A stretch of DNA of 64,000 nt, taken from contig NZ_CP031395.1 in assembly GCF_004328645.1 (NCBI RefSeq), positions 1,823,501 through 1,887,500 of the forward strand. Reading direction: 5' to 3'. Below, one piece after another: positions 25,035-33,723 of this stretch; the first letter of the stretch is position 1; each line of letters starts with the position of its first letter. Made by a program: the position numbers and the translations under genes. The stretch comes from Hylemonella gracilis (GTDB lineage Bacteria; Pseudomonadota; Gammaproteobacteria; Burkholderiales; Burkholderiaceae_C). Below the pieces are notes generated by a model, which saw only the letters and a list, made by a program, of their open reading frames with translations, was not told the DNA's origin and made no database searches.

Positions 25035-25691
25035 TCAATGGGCCATGTAGCGCCCGGCCTTGTGGTTGACGATGAGGGTGAGGTTGAGCACCACGGCTCC
25101 GATCACGGACAGCATCACCTGGGGCAAAGGCAGGGTCAGCAAGGCCAGCAGCAGGACGAGGCTGTCGGTGGCCATCTGCACGTGGCCCGCGCGCCAACCA
25201 CGCGTTTCCTGTAGCCAGTAAGCGAGGATACCCACGCCGCCCAGGCTGGCCCGGTGGCGGAACAGGATCAGAAAGCCCACGCCCAACAGCACGCCGCCGA
25301 TCAGCGCGGCGTACAGGGGCTGCACTGTGCCGACATCGATGCAACGCGGCGTGATTTCCGTCAGCAAGGACAGCAAGGCCACGGCGATGATGGTCTTGAC
25401 GAGGAAGGCGCGCGGCATGTGGCGCCAGGCCAGGGCATAGAAGGGCAGGTTGAGCATGAAGAAGACCAGGCCGTAGTTCCAGTCCAGGCCGTAGTGCAGC
25501 AAAAAAGACAGGCCGGCGACGCCACCGCCCAGCAGGCGTTCGTGTTGGAAGAGGGTCACGGCCAGGGCGATCAGCGCGGTGCCGCACAGCAGGGCCAAGG
25601 CGTCCTCCGCCAGGCTGTGGCGCAGGGCCGGGGGCGCCCTGTCGAGCGGGGCGCGGGTGTCGGGAGGAGCGGAATCGACGAACTCGGTCAT
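25035..25691 (-). CDS. YitT-family integral membrane protein
   Basis: This 218-residue protein is hydrophobic over most of its length with five to six probable membrane helices (for example ALLCGTALIALAVTLF, LVFFMLNLPFYALAW, AALIGGVLLGVGFLILF, LVLLLALLTLPLPQVML). The arrangement GGGVAGLSFLLHYGLDWNYGLVFFMLNLPFY and the later ASLGGVGILAYWLQ are typical of the YitT/DUF161 family, whose function is not established. The ATG at 25691 opens the protein with a short charged N-terminus. It diverges from plsY. Confidence 0.85.
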   Translation of the reverse strand: MTEFVDSAPPDTRAPLDRAPPALRHSLAEDALALLCGTALIALAVTLFQHERLLGGGVAGLSFLLHYGLDWNYGLVFFMLNLPFYALAWRHMPRAFLVKTIIAVALLSLLTEITPRCIDVGTVQPLYAALIGGVLLGVGFLILFRHRASLGGVGILAYWLQETRGWRAGHVQMATDSLVLLLALLTLPLPQVMLSVIGAVVLNLTLIVNHKAGRYMAH

Positions 25692-25805
25692 GGGGCGGAT
25701 TGTGGCATTCGCCTTGTCGCCCCCGTGTCGCCGCAACGCACGCCCGGGGCCGGGAATCCGAAGCGGCGGCCTGGGCTCGGGCACAATACTGGCCTTCTTT
25801 TGTGG

Positions 25806-26459
25806 ATGCGTCACATCTTGGCAACTTACTCCTCCTACCTGCTCCCCTCCTTGGTGGCTCTGGCTTCCTACCTGCTCGGTTCGCTGTCATTTGCCGTCAT
25901 CGTCAGCCGCGTGATGGGGCTGAACGATCCGCGCACCTATGGCAGCAAAAACCCAGGCGCCACCAATGTGCTGCGCTCCGGTTCCAAGAAGGCGGCGGTG
26001 GTCACATTGCTGCTGGACGGGGCCAAGGGCTGGCTGCCGGTGGCGCTGGTGGCCTCCTTCGGGCCGTCTTACGGTCTGGGTGAAGGCACGCTGGCCCTCG
26101 CGGCCTTGGGGGCCTTTCTGGGCCATCTTTATCCGGTGTTCTTCCGTTTCGTTGGCGGCAAGGGCGTGGCGACGGCCGCCGGTGTGCTGCTGGGCCTGCA
26201 CTGGGCGCTGGGCCTGGCGGTGCTGCTGACCTGGGTGTTGGTCGCCGTGCTGTCGCGCTACTCCTCGCTGTCGGCGCTGCTCGCGTCGGTGGCCGCACCG
26301 CTGTACTACATGCTGGGTGACGGTGAGTTCTGGACCTTGAACCCGTCCGTGCTGTTCGCGGTCTGCCTGATGTCGCTGCTGCTGATCTACCGGCACGCGG
26401 AGAACATCGGACGGCTCGCCCGCGGACAGGAAGGCAAGCTCGGGCAGAAGAAGAAATAA
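25806..26459 (+). CDS. plsY: Acyl-phosphate:glycerol-3-phosphate acyltransferase
   Basis: This 217-residue polytopic membrane protein is PlsY, which transfers an acyl group from acyl-phosphate to glycerol-3-phosphate as the first step of phospholipid synthesis. Family motifs are LLGSLSFAVIVSR at the N-terminus, DPRTYGSKNPGATNVLR, the GHLYPVFFRFVGGKGVATAAG block and the C-terminal LIYRHAENIGRLARGQE. Five or so membrane segments are evident. The ATG at 25806 starts the protein directly before the first helix. It ends in a lysine run and is followed by a GC-rich stem-loop. Confidence 0.95.
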   Translation: MRHILATYSSYLLPSLVALASYLLGSLSFAVIVSRVMGLNDPRTYGSKNPGATNVLRSGSKKAAVVTLLLDGAKGWLPVALVASFGPSYGLGEGTLALAALGAFLGHLYPVFFRFVGGKGVATAAGVLLGLHWALGLAVLLTWVLVAVLSRYSSLSALLASVAAPLYYMLGDGEFWTLNPSVLFAVCLMSLLLIYRHAENIGRLARGQEGKLGQKKK

Positions 26460-26461
26460 GG

Positions 26462-26503
26462 CCCGGGCCACCTCGGCACCCCGGCCGGTGGTGCGGGCCC
26501 GGG
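26462..26503. terminator. GC-rich stem-loop between convergent plsY and HD-type gene
   Basis: CCCGGGCC (26462-26469) pairs with GGCCCGGG (26496-26503), with inner complementarity CACC / GGTG. The position between convergent genes suggests a shared 3' end. There is no T run. Confidence 0.45.
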
Positions 26504-26520
26504 TGGTCCTGGCAACGTTC

Positions 26521-27480
26521 TCAGCGCAGCGGTGCCTGCGCGCCGAGTTGCAGGATCTGATGGTGATTGGGTCGTAGCCTTACCAGGGCAGTGGCCAGCG
26601 CGGCCTTGATGGCCGGGCTGCCCTGCAGCGTGTGGTGCAGGCGGGGCTGGGGCAGGGCGTGGCCGTCCGGCCCGGTCAGCACTGCCACATGGGGCAGATT
26701 GGCCCGTTCGCTGCGCCGCACCACGAGGGCGAGTGCATTGTTTTCCAGTTGCACGTAGGTGCCCGGCGGGCACAGGCCCACGGCGCGCACGAGGGCGTGG
26801 CCGACTTCGTCGGCGGTGGCGTGGGCCCCGTCCATGATGGCGCGCACGGATTCCGTGGTGCTGCGGCCCGCACGGGACTTGCGCGGCGAGATCATGGCTG
26901 CATAGCGGTCCACCGTGTGCAGGATGCGCACCAGTCGCCGCAGCGGCGGTAGCGCCTGCAAGGACAGGGGCGTCGCGTCCGCGTCGTGGTGGCGGCGCAC
27001 GATCTCCACCCAGAGCGGATCGCGCACGCCCAGGCGATCGGCCAGCAGGTGTGCCCCGCGGGGCGCATGGGTGCGCACCGCCTCCTGCTGCTCGGCACCG
27101 GGTTTCTCGGTCTGCAGCGCCAACTGGTCCTGCAGCTCGGTCATGGCGATATTCATGGTCAGCGCCGAATGCACGAGGCTGTCATGCTCGCCGTCGTCCA
27201 ACTGCAGCTCGGTGGCCAGCAGATGGCAGAGCGTGGCGCAGACCAGGCTGTGCGAGGCGCTGTAGCCCACCCAGGAATTGGTGGCCAGCTGGAACAGCAG
27301 GTACAGGCCCAGGTCCGCGTCGCGCCGCAGCAGATCACGCAGCCAGCGGTCGTACTGGAGTACGCGCTGTTCGAACTCCCGCACGGACAGCGGGTTCGAC
27401 AGCAGCACGCCCAGGCCGGATTCCAGGTCGGACCAGAGTCCGAGCAGGTCTTCGTACTCGTTTTCGTCCTGGACGCTCAT
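26521..27480 (-). CDS. Degenerate HD-GYP-like protein
   Basis: This 319-residue protein has the helical pattern of an HD-GYP/HD-domain phosphohydrolase, but key residues are missing. After GYSASHSLVCATLCHLLATEL, the position where the HD pair is expected reads LTMNIAMTELQD. Downstream, the HHE..DGSGYP region reads RRHHDADATPLSLQ and the later DxYDA motif reads VDRYAAMISPRKSRAG. The fold is thus recognisable while metal ligands and the GYP signature are largely lost. It may bind rather than cleave a cyclic dinucleotide. The neighbouring yajQ, reported to bind cyclic di-GMP, makes a signalling role attractive. This is inference from motif inspection. Confidence 0.7.
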   Translation of the reverse strand: MSVQDENEYEDLLGLWSDLESGLGVLLSNPLSVREFEQRVLQYDRWLRDLLRRDADLGLYLLFQLATNSWVGYSASHSLVCATLCHLLATELQLDDGEHDSLVHSALTMNIAMTELQDQLALQTEKPGAEQQEAVRTHAPRGAHLLADRLGVRDPLWVEIVRRHHDADATPLSLQALPPLRRLVRILHTVDRYAAMISPRKSRAGRSTTESVRAIMDGAHATADEVGHALVRAVGLCPPGTYVQLENNALALVVRRSERANLPHVAVLTGPDGHALPQPRLHHTLQGSPAIKAALATALVRLRPNHHQILQLGAQAPLR

Positions 27481-27531
27481 GGCGCGGTGGCAACCCTGGG
27501 GCTGGAAGGGTGGCTGCGCGTCACGGTCGCC

Positions 27532-28017
27532 TCAGTCGCGGAAGTTGTTGAAGTCCAGCGGGGTGTCGCTGATTTCCTTGCGCAGCAGGGCGATCGCGGC
27601 CTGCAGGTCGTCGCGCTTGGTGCCGGTGACGCGTACCTTGTCTTCCTGGATGCTGGCCTGGACCTTGAGCTTGCTGTCCTTGATCAGGCGCTGGATCTTC
27701 TTGGCCAGTTCGGACTCGATGCCGTTTTTTACCTTGACGATCTTCTTGACCTTGTCACCGCCGATCTTCTGCAGATCGCCGATGTCGAGGAAGCGCACGT
27801 CCACCGATTGCTTGCTCAGCTTGCCGCGCAGCACGTCCAGGATCTGTTCGATCTGGAAATCCGCGTCGCCGACGAGGGTGATTTCCTTGTCCTTGATCTC
27901 GATGCTGGCCGAGGTGCCCTTGAAGTCAAAGCGCGTGCCGATCTCCTTGGCGGTGTTGTCCACGCCGTTCTTGACCTTGACCATGTCGGCTTCGCAAATG
28001 GTGTCGAATGAAGGCAT
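27532..28017 (-). CDS. yajQ: YajQ-family nucleotide-binding protein
   Basis: This 161-residue protein is Yaj[22 protein letters not shown] at the start, [19 protein letters not shown], the repeated basic [18 protein letters not shown] and the ending [16 protein letters not shown] are all highly conserved in the family. YajQ homologues bind nucleic acid or nucleotides, and a Xanthomonas member was reported as a cyclic di-GMP effector. The ATG at 28017 is firm. It diverges from murB with start codons 60 bases apart and is followed by the degenerate HD-type gene. Confidence 0.96.
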   Translation of the reverse strand: MPSFDTICEADMVKVKNGVDNTAKEIGTRFDFKGTSASIEIKDKEITLVGDADFQIEQILDVLRGKLSKQSVDVRFLDIGDLQKIGGDKVKKIVKVKNGIESELAKKIQRLIKDSKLKVQASIQEDKVRVTGTKRDDLQAAIALLRKEISDTPLDFNNFRD

Positions 28018-28076
28018 ATTGCGTTTTTCTGGGTAGCAGGGTGAGAAAATCAGTGGCTTACGAAGAGCCGCCCTTT

Positions 28077-29156
28077 ATGTTAGTCGAGAACAACGTCGCG
28101 CTGGAGCCCTACAACAGCTTTCACATCGTCGCCAAGGCGCAAACCTTGATCCGCGTCAGGCGCGAGGCCGACGTGGTCGAGGTGCTGGCCGATCCGGTAC
28201 TTGGGCCGGCTCCGAAGTTCGTGCTGGGCGGGGGCAGCAACATCGTGCTCACCGGTGACGTCAAGGTCGTCACGCTCAAGGTGGAAATCATGGGCCGCCG
28301 ACTGGTGGCGGAGGATGACAAAGCCTGGATTGTTGAAGCCGGCGCGGGCGAATCCTGGCATGCGGTGGTGGACTGGACCCTGGCCCAGGGCTGGCCGGGG
28401 CTGGAGAACCTGGCACTCATCCCCGGCACCCTGGGCGCGGCCCCGGTCCAGAACATTGGCGCTTACGGCCTGGAACTGCAGGACCGTTTCGAGTCGCTGG
28501 ACGCCATCGACCTGCAGACCGGACGCGCCTTCACCCTGAACGCCACCCAGTGCGGTTTTGCCTACCGCGATTCGGTGTTCAAGCACGGACCGGCGACCGG
28601 CGCTTCGGCGGACCGCAATCATCTGGGCCTGAAGGATCGCGCCCTCATCACCCGCGTGCGCCTGCGCTTGCCCAAGGTCTGGAAACCCGACCTGGGCTAT
28701 CTGGACCTGCAGCGCAAGCAGGCCGAAACCGGCATCACCGAGCCCACGCCGCGCCAGATCTTCGACTGGGTCTGCGAGATCCGCCGCGCCAAGCTGCCCG
28801 ATCCGGCGGTGATCGGCAACGCGGGTAGCTTCTTCAAGAACCCGACCGTCACGCCCGAACAGTGCGCGGACATCATCGCCCGCGAGCCCAACATCGTGCA
28901 TTACCCCATGCCCGACGGCACGGTCAAGCTGGCCGCCGGCTGGCTGATCGACGCCTGCGGCTGGAAGGGCAAGAGCATCGGCCAGGCTGGCGTCTATGAA
29001 AAACAGGCGCTGGTGCTGGTCAACCGGGGCGGCGCGGCGACCCAGGCCCCGGCCGGCGCCACGGGAGGCGAAGTCATGACCCTGGCGCGGGCCATCCAGA
29101 CCAGCGTGTACGAGCGTTTCGGCATCCGGCTGGAGCCGGAGCCGGTGGTCATCTAG
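28077..29156 (+). CDS. murB: UDP-N-acetylenolpyruvoylglucosamine reductase
   Basis: This 359-residue flavoenzyme is MurB, which reduces UDP-GlcNAc-enolpyruvate to UDP-MurNAc in peptidoglycan synthesis. The FAD-binding GGGSNIVLTG motif, IPGTLGAAPVQNIGAYG, the active-site GNAGSFFKNP with its catalytic serine, and the C-terminal AAGWLIDACGWKGKSIGQAGVYEKQALVLVNRG are all present. It is of the longer E. coli type. The ATG at 28077 (MLVENNVALEPYNSF) begins directly before the conserved substrate loop; an in-frame GTG at 28053 is possible. Confidence 0.96.
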   Translation: MLVENNVALEPYNSFHIVAKAQTLIRVRREADVVEVLADPVLGPAPKFVLGGGSNIVLTGDVKVVTLKVEIMGRRLVAEDDKAWIVEAGAGESWHAVVDWTLAQGWPGLENLALIPGTLGAAPVQNIGAYGLELQDRFESLDAIDLQTGRAFTLNATQCGFAYRDSVFKHGPATGASADRNHLGLKDRALITRVRLRLPKVWKPDLGYLDLQRKQAETGITEPTPRQIFDWVCEIRRAKLPDPAVIGNAGSFFKNPTVTPEQCADIIAREPNIVHYPMPDGTVKLAAGWLIDACGWKGKSIGQAGVYEKQALVLVNRGGAATQAPAGATGGEVMTLARAIQTSVYERFGIRLEPEPVVI

Positions 29157-29175
29157 GGCGGGCCGGGTCGTCTGT

Positions 29176-30480
29176 TCAGAGACCGCGTGCGGTTTCCGGG
29201 GGCAGTTCCCAGCCGATGTCACCCAACGCCCGTTCCAGCGCGCTGCGGCTGGGCTGGTCCAGGAAGACACAACGCTTGCCCGTGCGCTTGCAATGGTCCT
29301 TCACACGCCAGTAGGCGTTGTGGCTGATGCAGCCGCTCTGACAGATCACCAGATCCGCGGCGGCCAGGGTGGCGTCGAGCTGGCTGGCGTTGTCTTCCGT
29401 GCCCCCGTCATGATGCAGGAAACGTGCGCCCCGGTGCTCGATCAGCTCGCGGTAGACCGGCACACTGGCCTGGCGACCGCCCACGCAGAGCACGGCGCAG
29501 CCTTGCAACTGCACCGGATTGACCTCGATGGCGGGGTCCGGCGCCGGTGTGGCCTGGGCCGGGTGGCCCGCGCTGGTGAGCCACATGCGGTCCGCGCGCT
29601 CGCGTTCCTGCTCGCGCTGCTCTCGGGCTTCGCGCAACGCCTGCCGGGTTTGCCGCAGTTCATCCTGGAGTGCCCGGTTGCGCTGCGCCAGTGCCTGCCG
29701 TTCCGGGAGGTTGGGGGATGCGGCCCGCAGGGCGTCGTGCGCCTCCTGCAATTGCTGCAGGCGGGTCTGGGCCTGGATCAGTTCGGCGCGCAGGCGCAAG
29801 GCGGCGGCTTGCTGTATTTCCAGCTGGGCACCGTAATGCCGTGCCTGCTGTTGGCTGCGCTGCTGTGCGCCCGCCAGTTCACGCGCCAGGATGGCGTTTT
29901 CCTCCTGCAGCGTGTCCAGTCGGCTCAGGTCGGCGCGGCTGGCCGTGCCGACCTGGTGCTGCAGCATGTGCACCTCGCCCAGGATGCGCTGCTCCAGCAG
30001 GTAGTCGCAGCGCGGGTGAGTCAGGGCGGCCCAGAGCGCGCTGGCCAGGTCAGCGCGCCCCTCATGGGTGCGGTCACGGCAGTCGTCCCACCAGCGGGCG
30101 AGGGCCTCGGTGGCTTTGAGCGGCTGGGCGGCCTTGATCACCAGCGCGTAACGGTGGTCGAGGTCTTTCTGTACCGCCTCGGCCAGCGGAGAGCGGCGCC
30201 TGCATTCGGTGACGGCCATGCAATGGACTTCGTAGTCGCTGTGGGCTGGCACCGTGCCCAGTGTCCTGGCTGTCAGGCGGCGTAGCAGGGGCAGAGGGAG
30301 GCAGACGCCGATGATGGGGCAGAAGGCATGGCCTTCGAGTTCCCAAAGCCGGCGCCGACGCGAGCCGGGGGGCGTGCCCACAGGGGGCGAGTTTGTCGTC
30401 AAAGGGGCGGGCACGCCGAGCGCCGTGGTGCTGGGCGGGGGCAGCGCCACGACCGGTGGCGTGGTACGGATGTCGCACAT
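29176..30480 (-). CDS. DUF2325 domain protein with a long coiled coil
   Basis: This 434-residue protein has three parts: an N-terminal region with a proline-rich leader and an alpha-helical module (around HAFCPIIGVCLPLPLLRRL), a long coiled coil with heptad-like Glu/Arg/Gln stretches (LREAREQREQERERADRM), and a C-terminal DUF2325 domain. The last part is recognised from VLCVGGRQASVPVYRELIEHRGARFLHHDGG and the cysteine-containing LVICQSGCISHNAYWRVKDHCKRTGKRCVFLDQPS. The conserved cysteines suggest metal or redox sensing. It lies 11 bases after a small gene in the same direction, and the pair is preceded by a Fur-like palindrome, so iron control is likely. No biochemical function is known to me. 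Confidence 0.8.
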   Translation of the reverse strand: MCDIRTTPPVVALPPPSTTALGVPAPLTTNSPPVGTPPGSRRRRLWELEGHAFCPIIGVCLPLPLLRRLTARTLGTVPAHSDYEVHCMAVTECRRRSPLAEAVQKDLDHRYALVIKAAQPLKATEALARWWDDCRDRTHEGRADLASALWAALTHPRCDYLLEQRILGEVHMLQHQVGTASRADLSRLDTLQEENAILARELAGAQQRSQQQARHYGAQLEIQQAAALRLRAELIQAQTRLQQLQEAHDALRAASPNLPERQALAQRNRALQDELRQTRQALREAREQREQERERADRMWLTSAGHPAQATPAPDPAIEVNPVQLQGCAVLCVGGRQASVPVYRELIEHRGARFLHHDGGTEDNASQLDATLAAADLVICQSGCISHNAYWRVKDHCKRTGKRCVFLDQPSRSALERALGDIGWELPPETARGL

Positions 30481-30491
30481 GGGGGCTCCTC

Positions 30492-30827
30492 TCAGTGCAT
30501 CAGCGTGCTGGTGGGCAGCAGGCCCATGGGGTCGGCCAGGGCCGGGTCCGGCGGCGTGACGACCGAGGCGTCACTGCAGGATTCGCTGGCCAGGATCCAG
30601 CGTTCGTGGGCCATGGCCATCACGTGGCGCAGGCCCGGGCTGGCGTGCGGATGGTGCTTGAGCAGGTAGAGGTTGGCGACGATCTTGCGTGCCATGGCCG
30701 TGCGCTGCTGGCGCGGCGAGGTGGGCCCGGTCTCCAGGGGTGCGGCCCAGCAGCTCATGAGGGCCACCGTTCCGGCCACCAGGGCTTCAAGACAGGGTGG
30801 GTTCAGGTCGTCAGTGGCACAGGACAT
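30492..30827 (-). CDS. Small hypothetical protein, first gene of Fur-box operon
   Basis: This 111-residue protein has no family that I recognise. It contains a central helical segment (TAMARKIVANLYLLKHHPHASPGLRHVMAMAHERWILA) with several histidines and starts with MSCATDD. The ATG at 30827 lies 27 bases downstream of a 21-bp palindrome resembling a Fur box, and its stop is 11 bases before the DUF2325 gene, so both are likely cotranscribed and iron-repressed. The reading frame looks genuine because of its spacing and promoter context rather than homology. Confidence 0.65.
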   Translation of the reverse strand: MSCATDDLNPPCLEALVAGTVALMSCWAAPLETGPTSPRQQRTAMARKIVANLYLLKHHPHASPGLRHVMAMAHERWILASESCSDASVVTPPDPALADPMGLLPTSTLMH

Positions 30828-30854
30828 GGGCGGCTCCAGAAGTTCAGGTGATTG

Positions 30855-30875
30855 TATTGAGAATTATTCTCAATA
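30855..30875 (-). promoter_or_regulatory. Fur-box-like perfect palindrome
   Basis: ATTGAGAATTATTCTCAAT at 30856-30874 is a perfect 9-1-9 palindrome, extended by one pair on each side. The TGAGAAT-N-ATTCTCA core has the geometry of the Fur box. It lies directly upstream of the 30827 start codon. Confidence 0.8.
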
Positions 30876-30930
30876 TATCAATGCCCCCGACTCTGGAGAG
30901 GGTTCGCGGGGCGCCCGCCCAGAAACACAA

Positions 30931-30961
30931 AGGCCCGCGCACCGTGACGGTGGGCGGGCCT
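30931..30961 (-). terminator. Intrinsic terminator of rpmB-rpmG
   Basis: AGGCCCGC / GCGGGCCT with an inner CACCG-TGA-CGGTG stem lies 22 bases past the rpmG stop. On the minus strand it is followed by TTTGTGTTTC. It marks the end of the ribosomal protein operon. Confidence 0.8.
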
Positions 30962-30982
30962 GGCGGGAAACCGGACGCTGAA

Positions 30983-31153
30983 TTACTTCAGCTTGATTTC
31001 CTTGTACTCCACATGCTTGCGAGCCTTGGGGTCGAACTTCATGATCGACATCTTCTCGGGCATGGTCTTCTTGTTCTTGCTGGTCGTGTAGAAGTGACCG
31101 GTACCGGCCGTGGATTCCAGCTTGATCTTTTCGCGTCCGCCTTTGGTGGCCAT
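30983..31153 (-). CDS. rpmG: 50S ribosomal protein L33
   Basis: This 56-residue protein translates from the ATG at 31153 as [20 protein letters not shown], followed by YTTSKNKK and ending in [10 protein letters not shown]. This is the cysteine-free, zinc-independent L33 form. It lies 15 bases after rpmB in the same direction, the usual rpmB-rpmG order, with an intrinsic terminator downstream. It belongs to the large ribosomal subunit. Confidence 0.97.
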   Translation of the reverse strand: MATKGGREKIKLESTAGTGHFYTTSKNKKTMPEKMSIMKFDPKARKHVEYKEIKLK

Positions 31154-31168
31154 GGTGCTTCTCCTTGA

Positions 31169-31402
31169 TTAGGCTTGGCCGCGCGCACGCAGGTCAGCGA
31201 GCACGGAGTCGATGCCGTTCTTGTCGATCAGTCGCAGGGCGGCGCTGGAAACGCGCAGGCGCACCCAACGGTTTTCGCTCTCGACCCAGAAACGGCGGTA
31301 TTGCAGGTTCGGCAGGAACCGGCGCTTGGTTTTGTTGTTGGCGTGGGAAATGTTGTTCCCGACCATGGGCTTCTTGCCCGTTACTTCACAGACGCGTGCC
31401 AT
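31169..31402 (-). CDS. rpmB: 50S ribosomal protein L28
   Basis: This 77-residue protein is L28: [34 protein letters not shown] at the start, the [22 protein letters not shown] centre, and [16 protein letters not shown] at the end are near-invariant in proteobacteria. It is the first gene of the rpmB-rpmG operon, and its promoter must lie within the gene-free stretch upstream (31403-31789). Confidence 0.98.
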   Translation of the reverse strand: MARVCEVTGKKPMVGNNISHANNKTKRRFLPNLQYRRFWVESENRWVRLRVSSAALRLIDKNGIDSVLADLRARGQA

Positions 31403-31789
31403 GTGGACACTTCGCTTTCTTCATACGACCGCCACCTGCGCAGTGGGGGTCTCACCTCGCCAAGTAGGGTGGCGGTGGCCCATCGAATGCTGGGGACCCA
31501 GCAAAGCCGACGATTATAGCCAATTTGGTGGATGGCGGGCGCGGGCTGGGCAGGGTGAGCTGGGGTTGGGGACGACCGTTGCGGGCACCCGCCGCACCGG
31601 GTGCCGGCCAGAGGGTAGGTGTTTCGGGCGGGCCTGGAAGGGAACGATGCCGTAGGCTCAAGCGGATCGTGGGCGGGGCGGGTCGCGCCGCCGATTTTGA
31701 TTTGCGTAGCAAATCTCATGAGGCGGACGGCCCGCCCCACCCGCGGTCCGCGTCGTGAAGAGCAACGATCAACAATCCCGCAGAGCCGC
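31403..31789. other. 387-base stretch without a gene
   Basis: Open frames here lack family features and overlap GC-rich low-complexity DNA. The stretch should contain the rpmB promoter and the 3' end of the trxB transcript. Its only clear structure is the stem-loop at 31675-31738. Confidence 0.7.
31675..31738. repeat. Large imperfect inverted repeat with an inner hairpin
   Basis: A GC-rich left arm (31675-31692) pairs imperfectly with a right arm (31722-31738), and between them GATTTGC-GTA-GCAAATC (31699-31715) forms a perfect 7-bp hairpin in AT-richer DNA. It lies about 50 bases after the trxB stop. It may be a transcript end or a mobile repeat unit. Confidence 0.55.
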
Positions 31790-32890
<1,101 letters not shown>

Positions 32891-32985
32891 TCATTGTAAG
32901 AATCCTGGCAAGACATCGCTGGTTGTCAGTCTATGCTGGCGAATCGCGCCAGGTTGGCGAGTGAGCAGAAAAACGAGTAGTACCC

Positions 32986-33666
32986 ATGTCGATGTTGAGC
33001 AATCTGGATCTGTTGCGCAGGGTGTCGTTGTTTTCCCTGTTGAGCGAAGCGCAATTGCAGGCTTTGGCGGATTCCGTGTCCAAGCGACGCTACAAGCGCG
33101 GCGACCGTGTCGTGACCCAGGGCCAGAAGACAGGCGCACTGTTCGTGATTCTTTCGGGGCGCGCGCGGGTGCTCATGAGCAGCGGCAGCCGCCGCCGCGA
33201 AGTGATCCTGGCGACGCTGCAGACGGGTGACTATTTCGGCGAAATGAGCTTGATCGACGGCGAGGCGCATTCGGCCTCGGTGGATGCCGAGGCGGAGCTG
33301 GATGTGCTGGCGCTGGAACAATCCGCCTTTGTCCATTTGCTGGGTGAGAGCGCGGCCATGGCGCACGGCATCATGCGCGGTCTGGTGCGGCGCCTGCGCC
33401 AGGCGGACCGCAAGATCGGCACGCTGGCGCTGATGAGCGTCTACGGCCGAGTGGCCAACGTGCTGCTCGACATGGCCAAGGCCGCCCCGGACGGCGACAT
33501 GATCATCCGCGTGCGCTTCTCGCGTCAGGATCTGGCCCAGATGGTGGGCGCCTCGCGCGAGATGGTGAGCCGCGTGATGAAGGATTTCGAGGAGCAGGGG
33601 TTCGTGATCCCGCTTGAAGGTGGTGCGCTCTACGTGAAGGAGCGTCGCACCGTGCCACGACATTGA
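32986..33666 (+). CDS. Crp/Fnr-family transcriptional regulator
   Basis: This 226-residue protein has an N-terminal cyclic-nucleotide-binding-type barrel (LFVILSGRARVL, then GDYFGEMSLIDGEAHSASVDAE) and a C-terminal winged helix (RFSRQDLAQMVGASREMVSRVMKDFEEQG). The helix-turn-helix resembles CRP more than FNR. No N-terminal cysteine cluster is present, so it is not an iron-sulfur FNR. The ligand may be cAMP or another nucleotide; the sequence does not decide. It is followed by an intrinsic terminator just before ftsK. Confidence 0.92.
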   Translation: MSMLSNLDLLRRVSLFSLLSEAQLQALADSVSKRRYKRGDRVVTQGQKTGALFVILSGRARVLMSSGSRRREVILATLQTGDYFGEMSLIDGEAHSASVDAEAELDVLALEQSAFVHLLGESAAMAHGIMRGLVRRLRQADRKIGTLALMSVYGRVANVLLDMAKAAPDGDMIIRVRFSRQDLAQMVGASREMVSRVMKDFEEQGFVIPLEGGALYVKERRTVPRH

Positions 33667-33689
33667 GCCTGGCGCCGAGGCTTACTCCG

Positions 33690-33717
33690 GGCCGGTTTGC
33701 CGGCCGTTTGTTTTTTC
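33690..33717 (+). terminator. Intrinsic terminator abutting ftsK
   Basis: GGCCGG-TTTG-CCGGCC (33690-33705) is followed by GTTTGTTTTTT, a good Rho-independent terminator for the crp-like gene. It ends 6 bases before the ftsK start codon. Confidence 0.85.
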
Positions 33718-33723
33718 GTTTGC

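Noticed and set aside
30855..30875. The palindrome as a terminator of the small upstream region
   Set aside because: Its AT-rich 9-1-9 symmetry and location before a start codon, without a GC stem or T tail, fit an operator instead.
33697..33723. Upstream start for ftsK at 33697
   Set aside because: That codon lies within the terminator stem-loop, so it cannot be the start of an efficiently translated message; MTDRSD at 33724 fits better.
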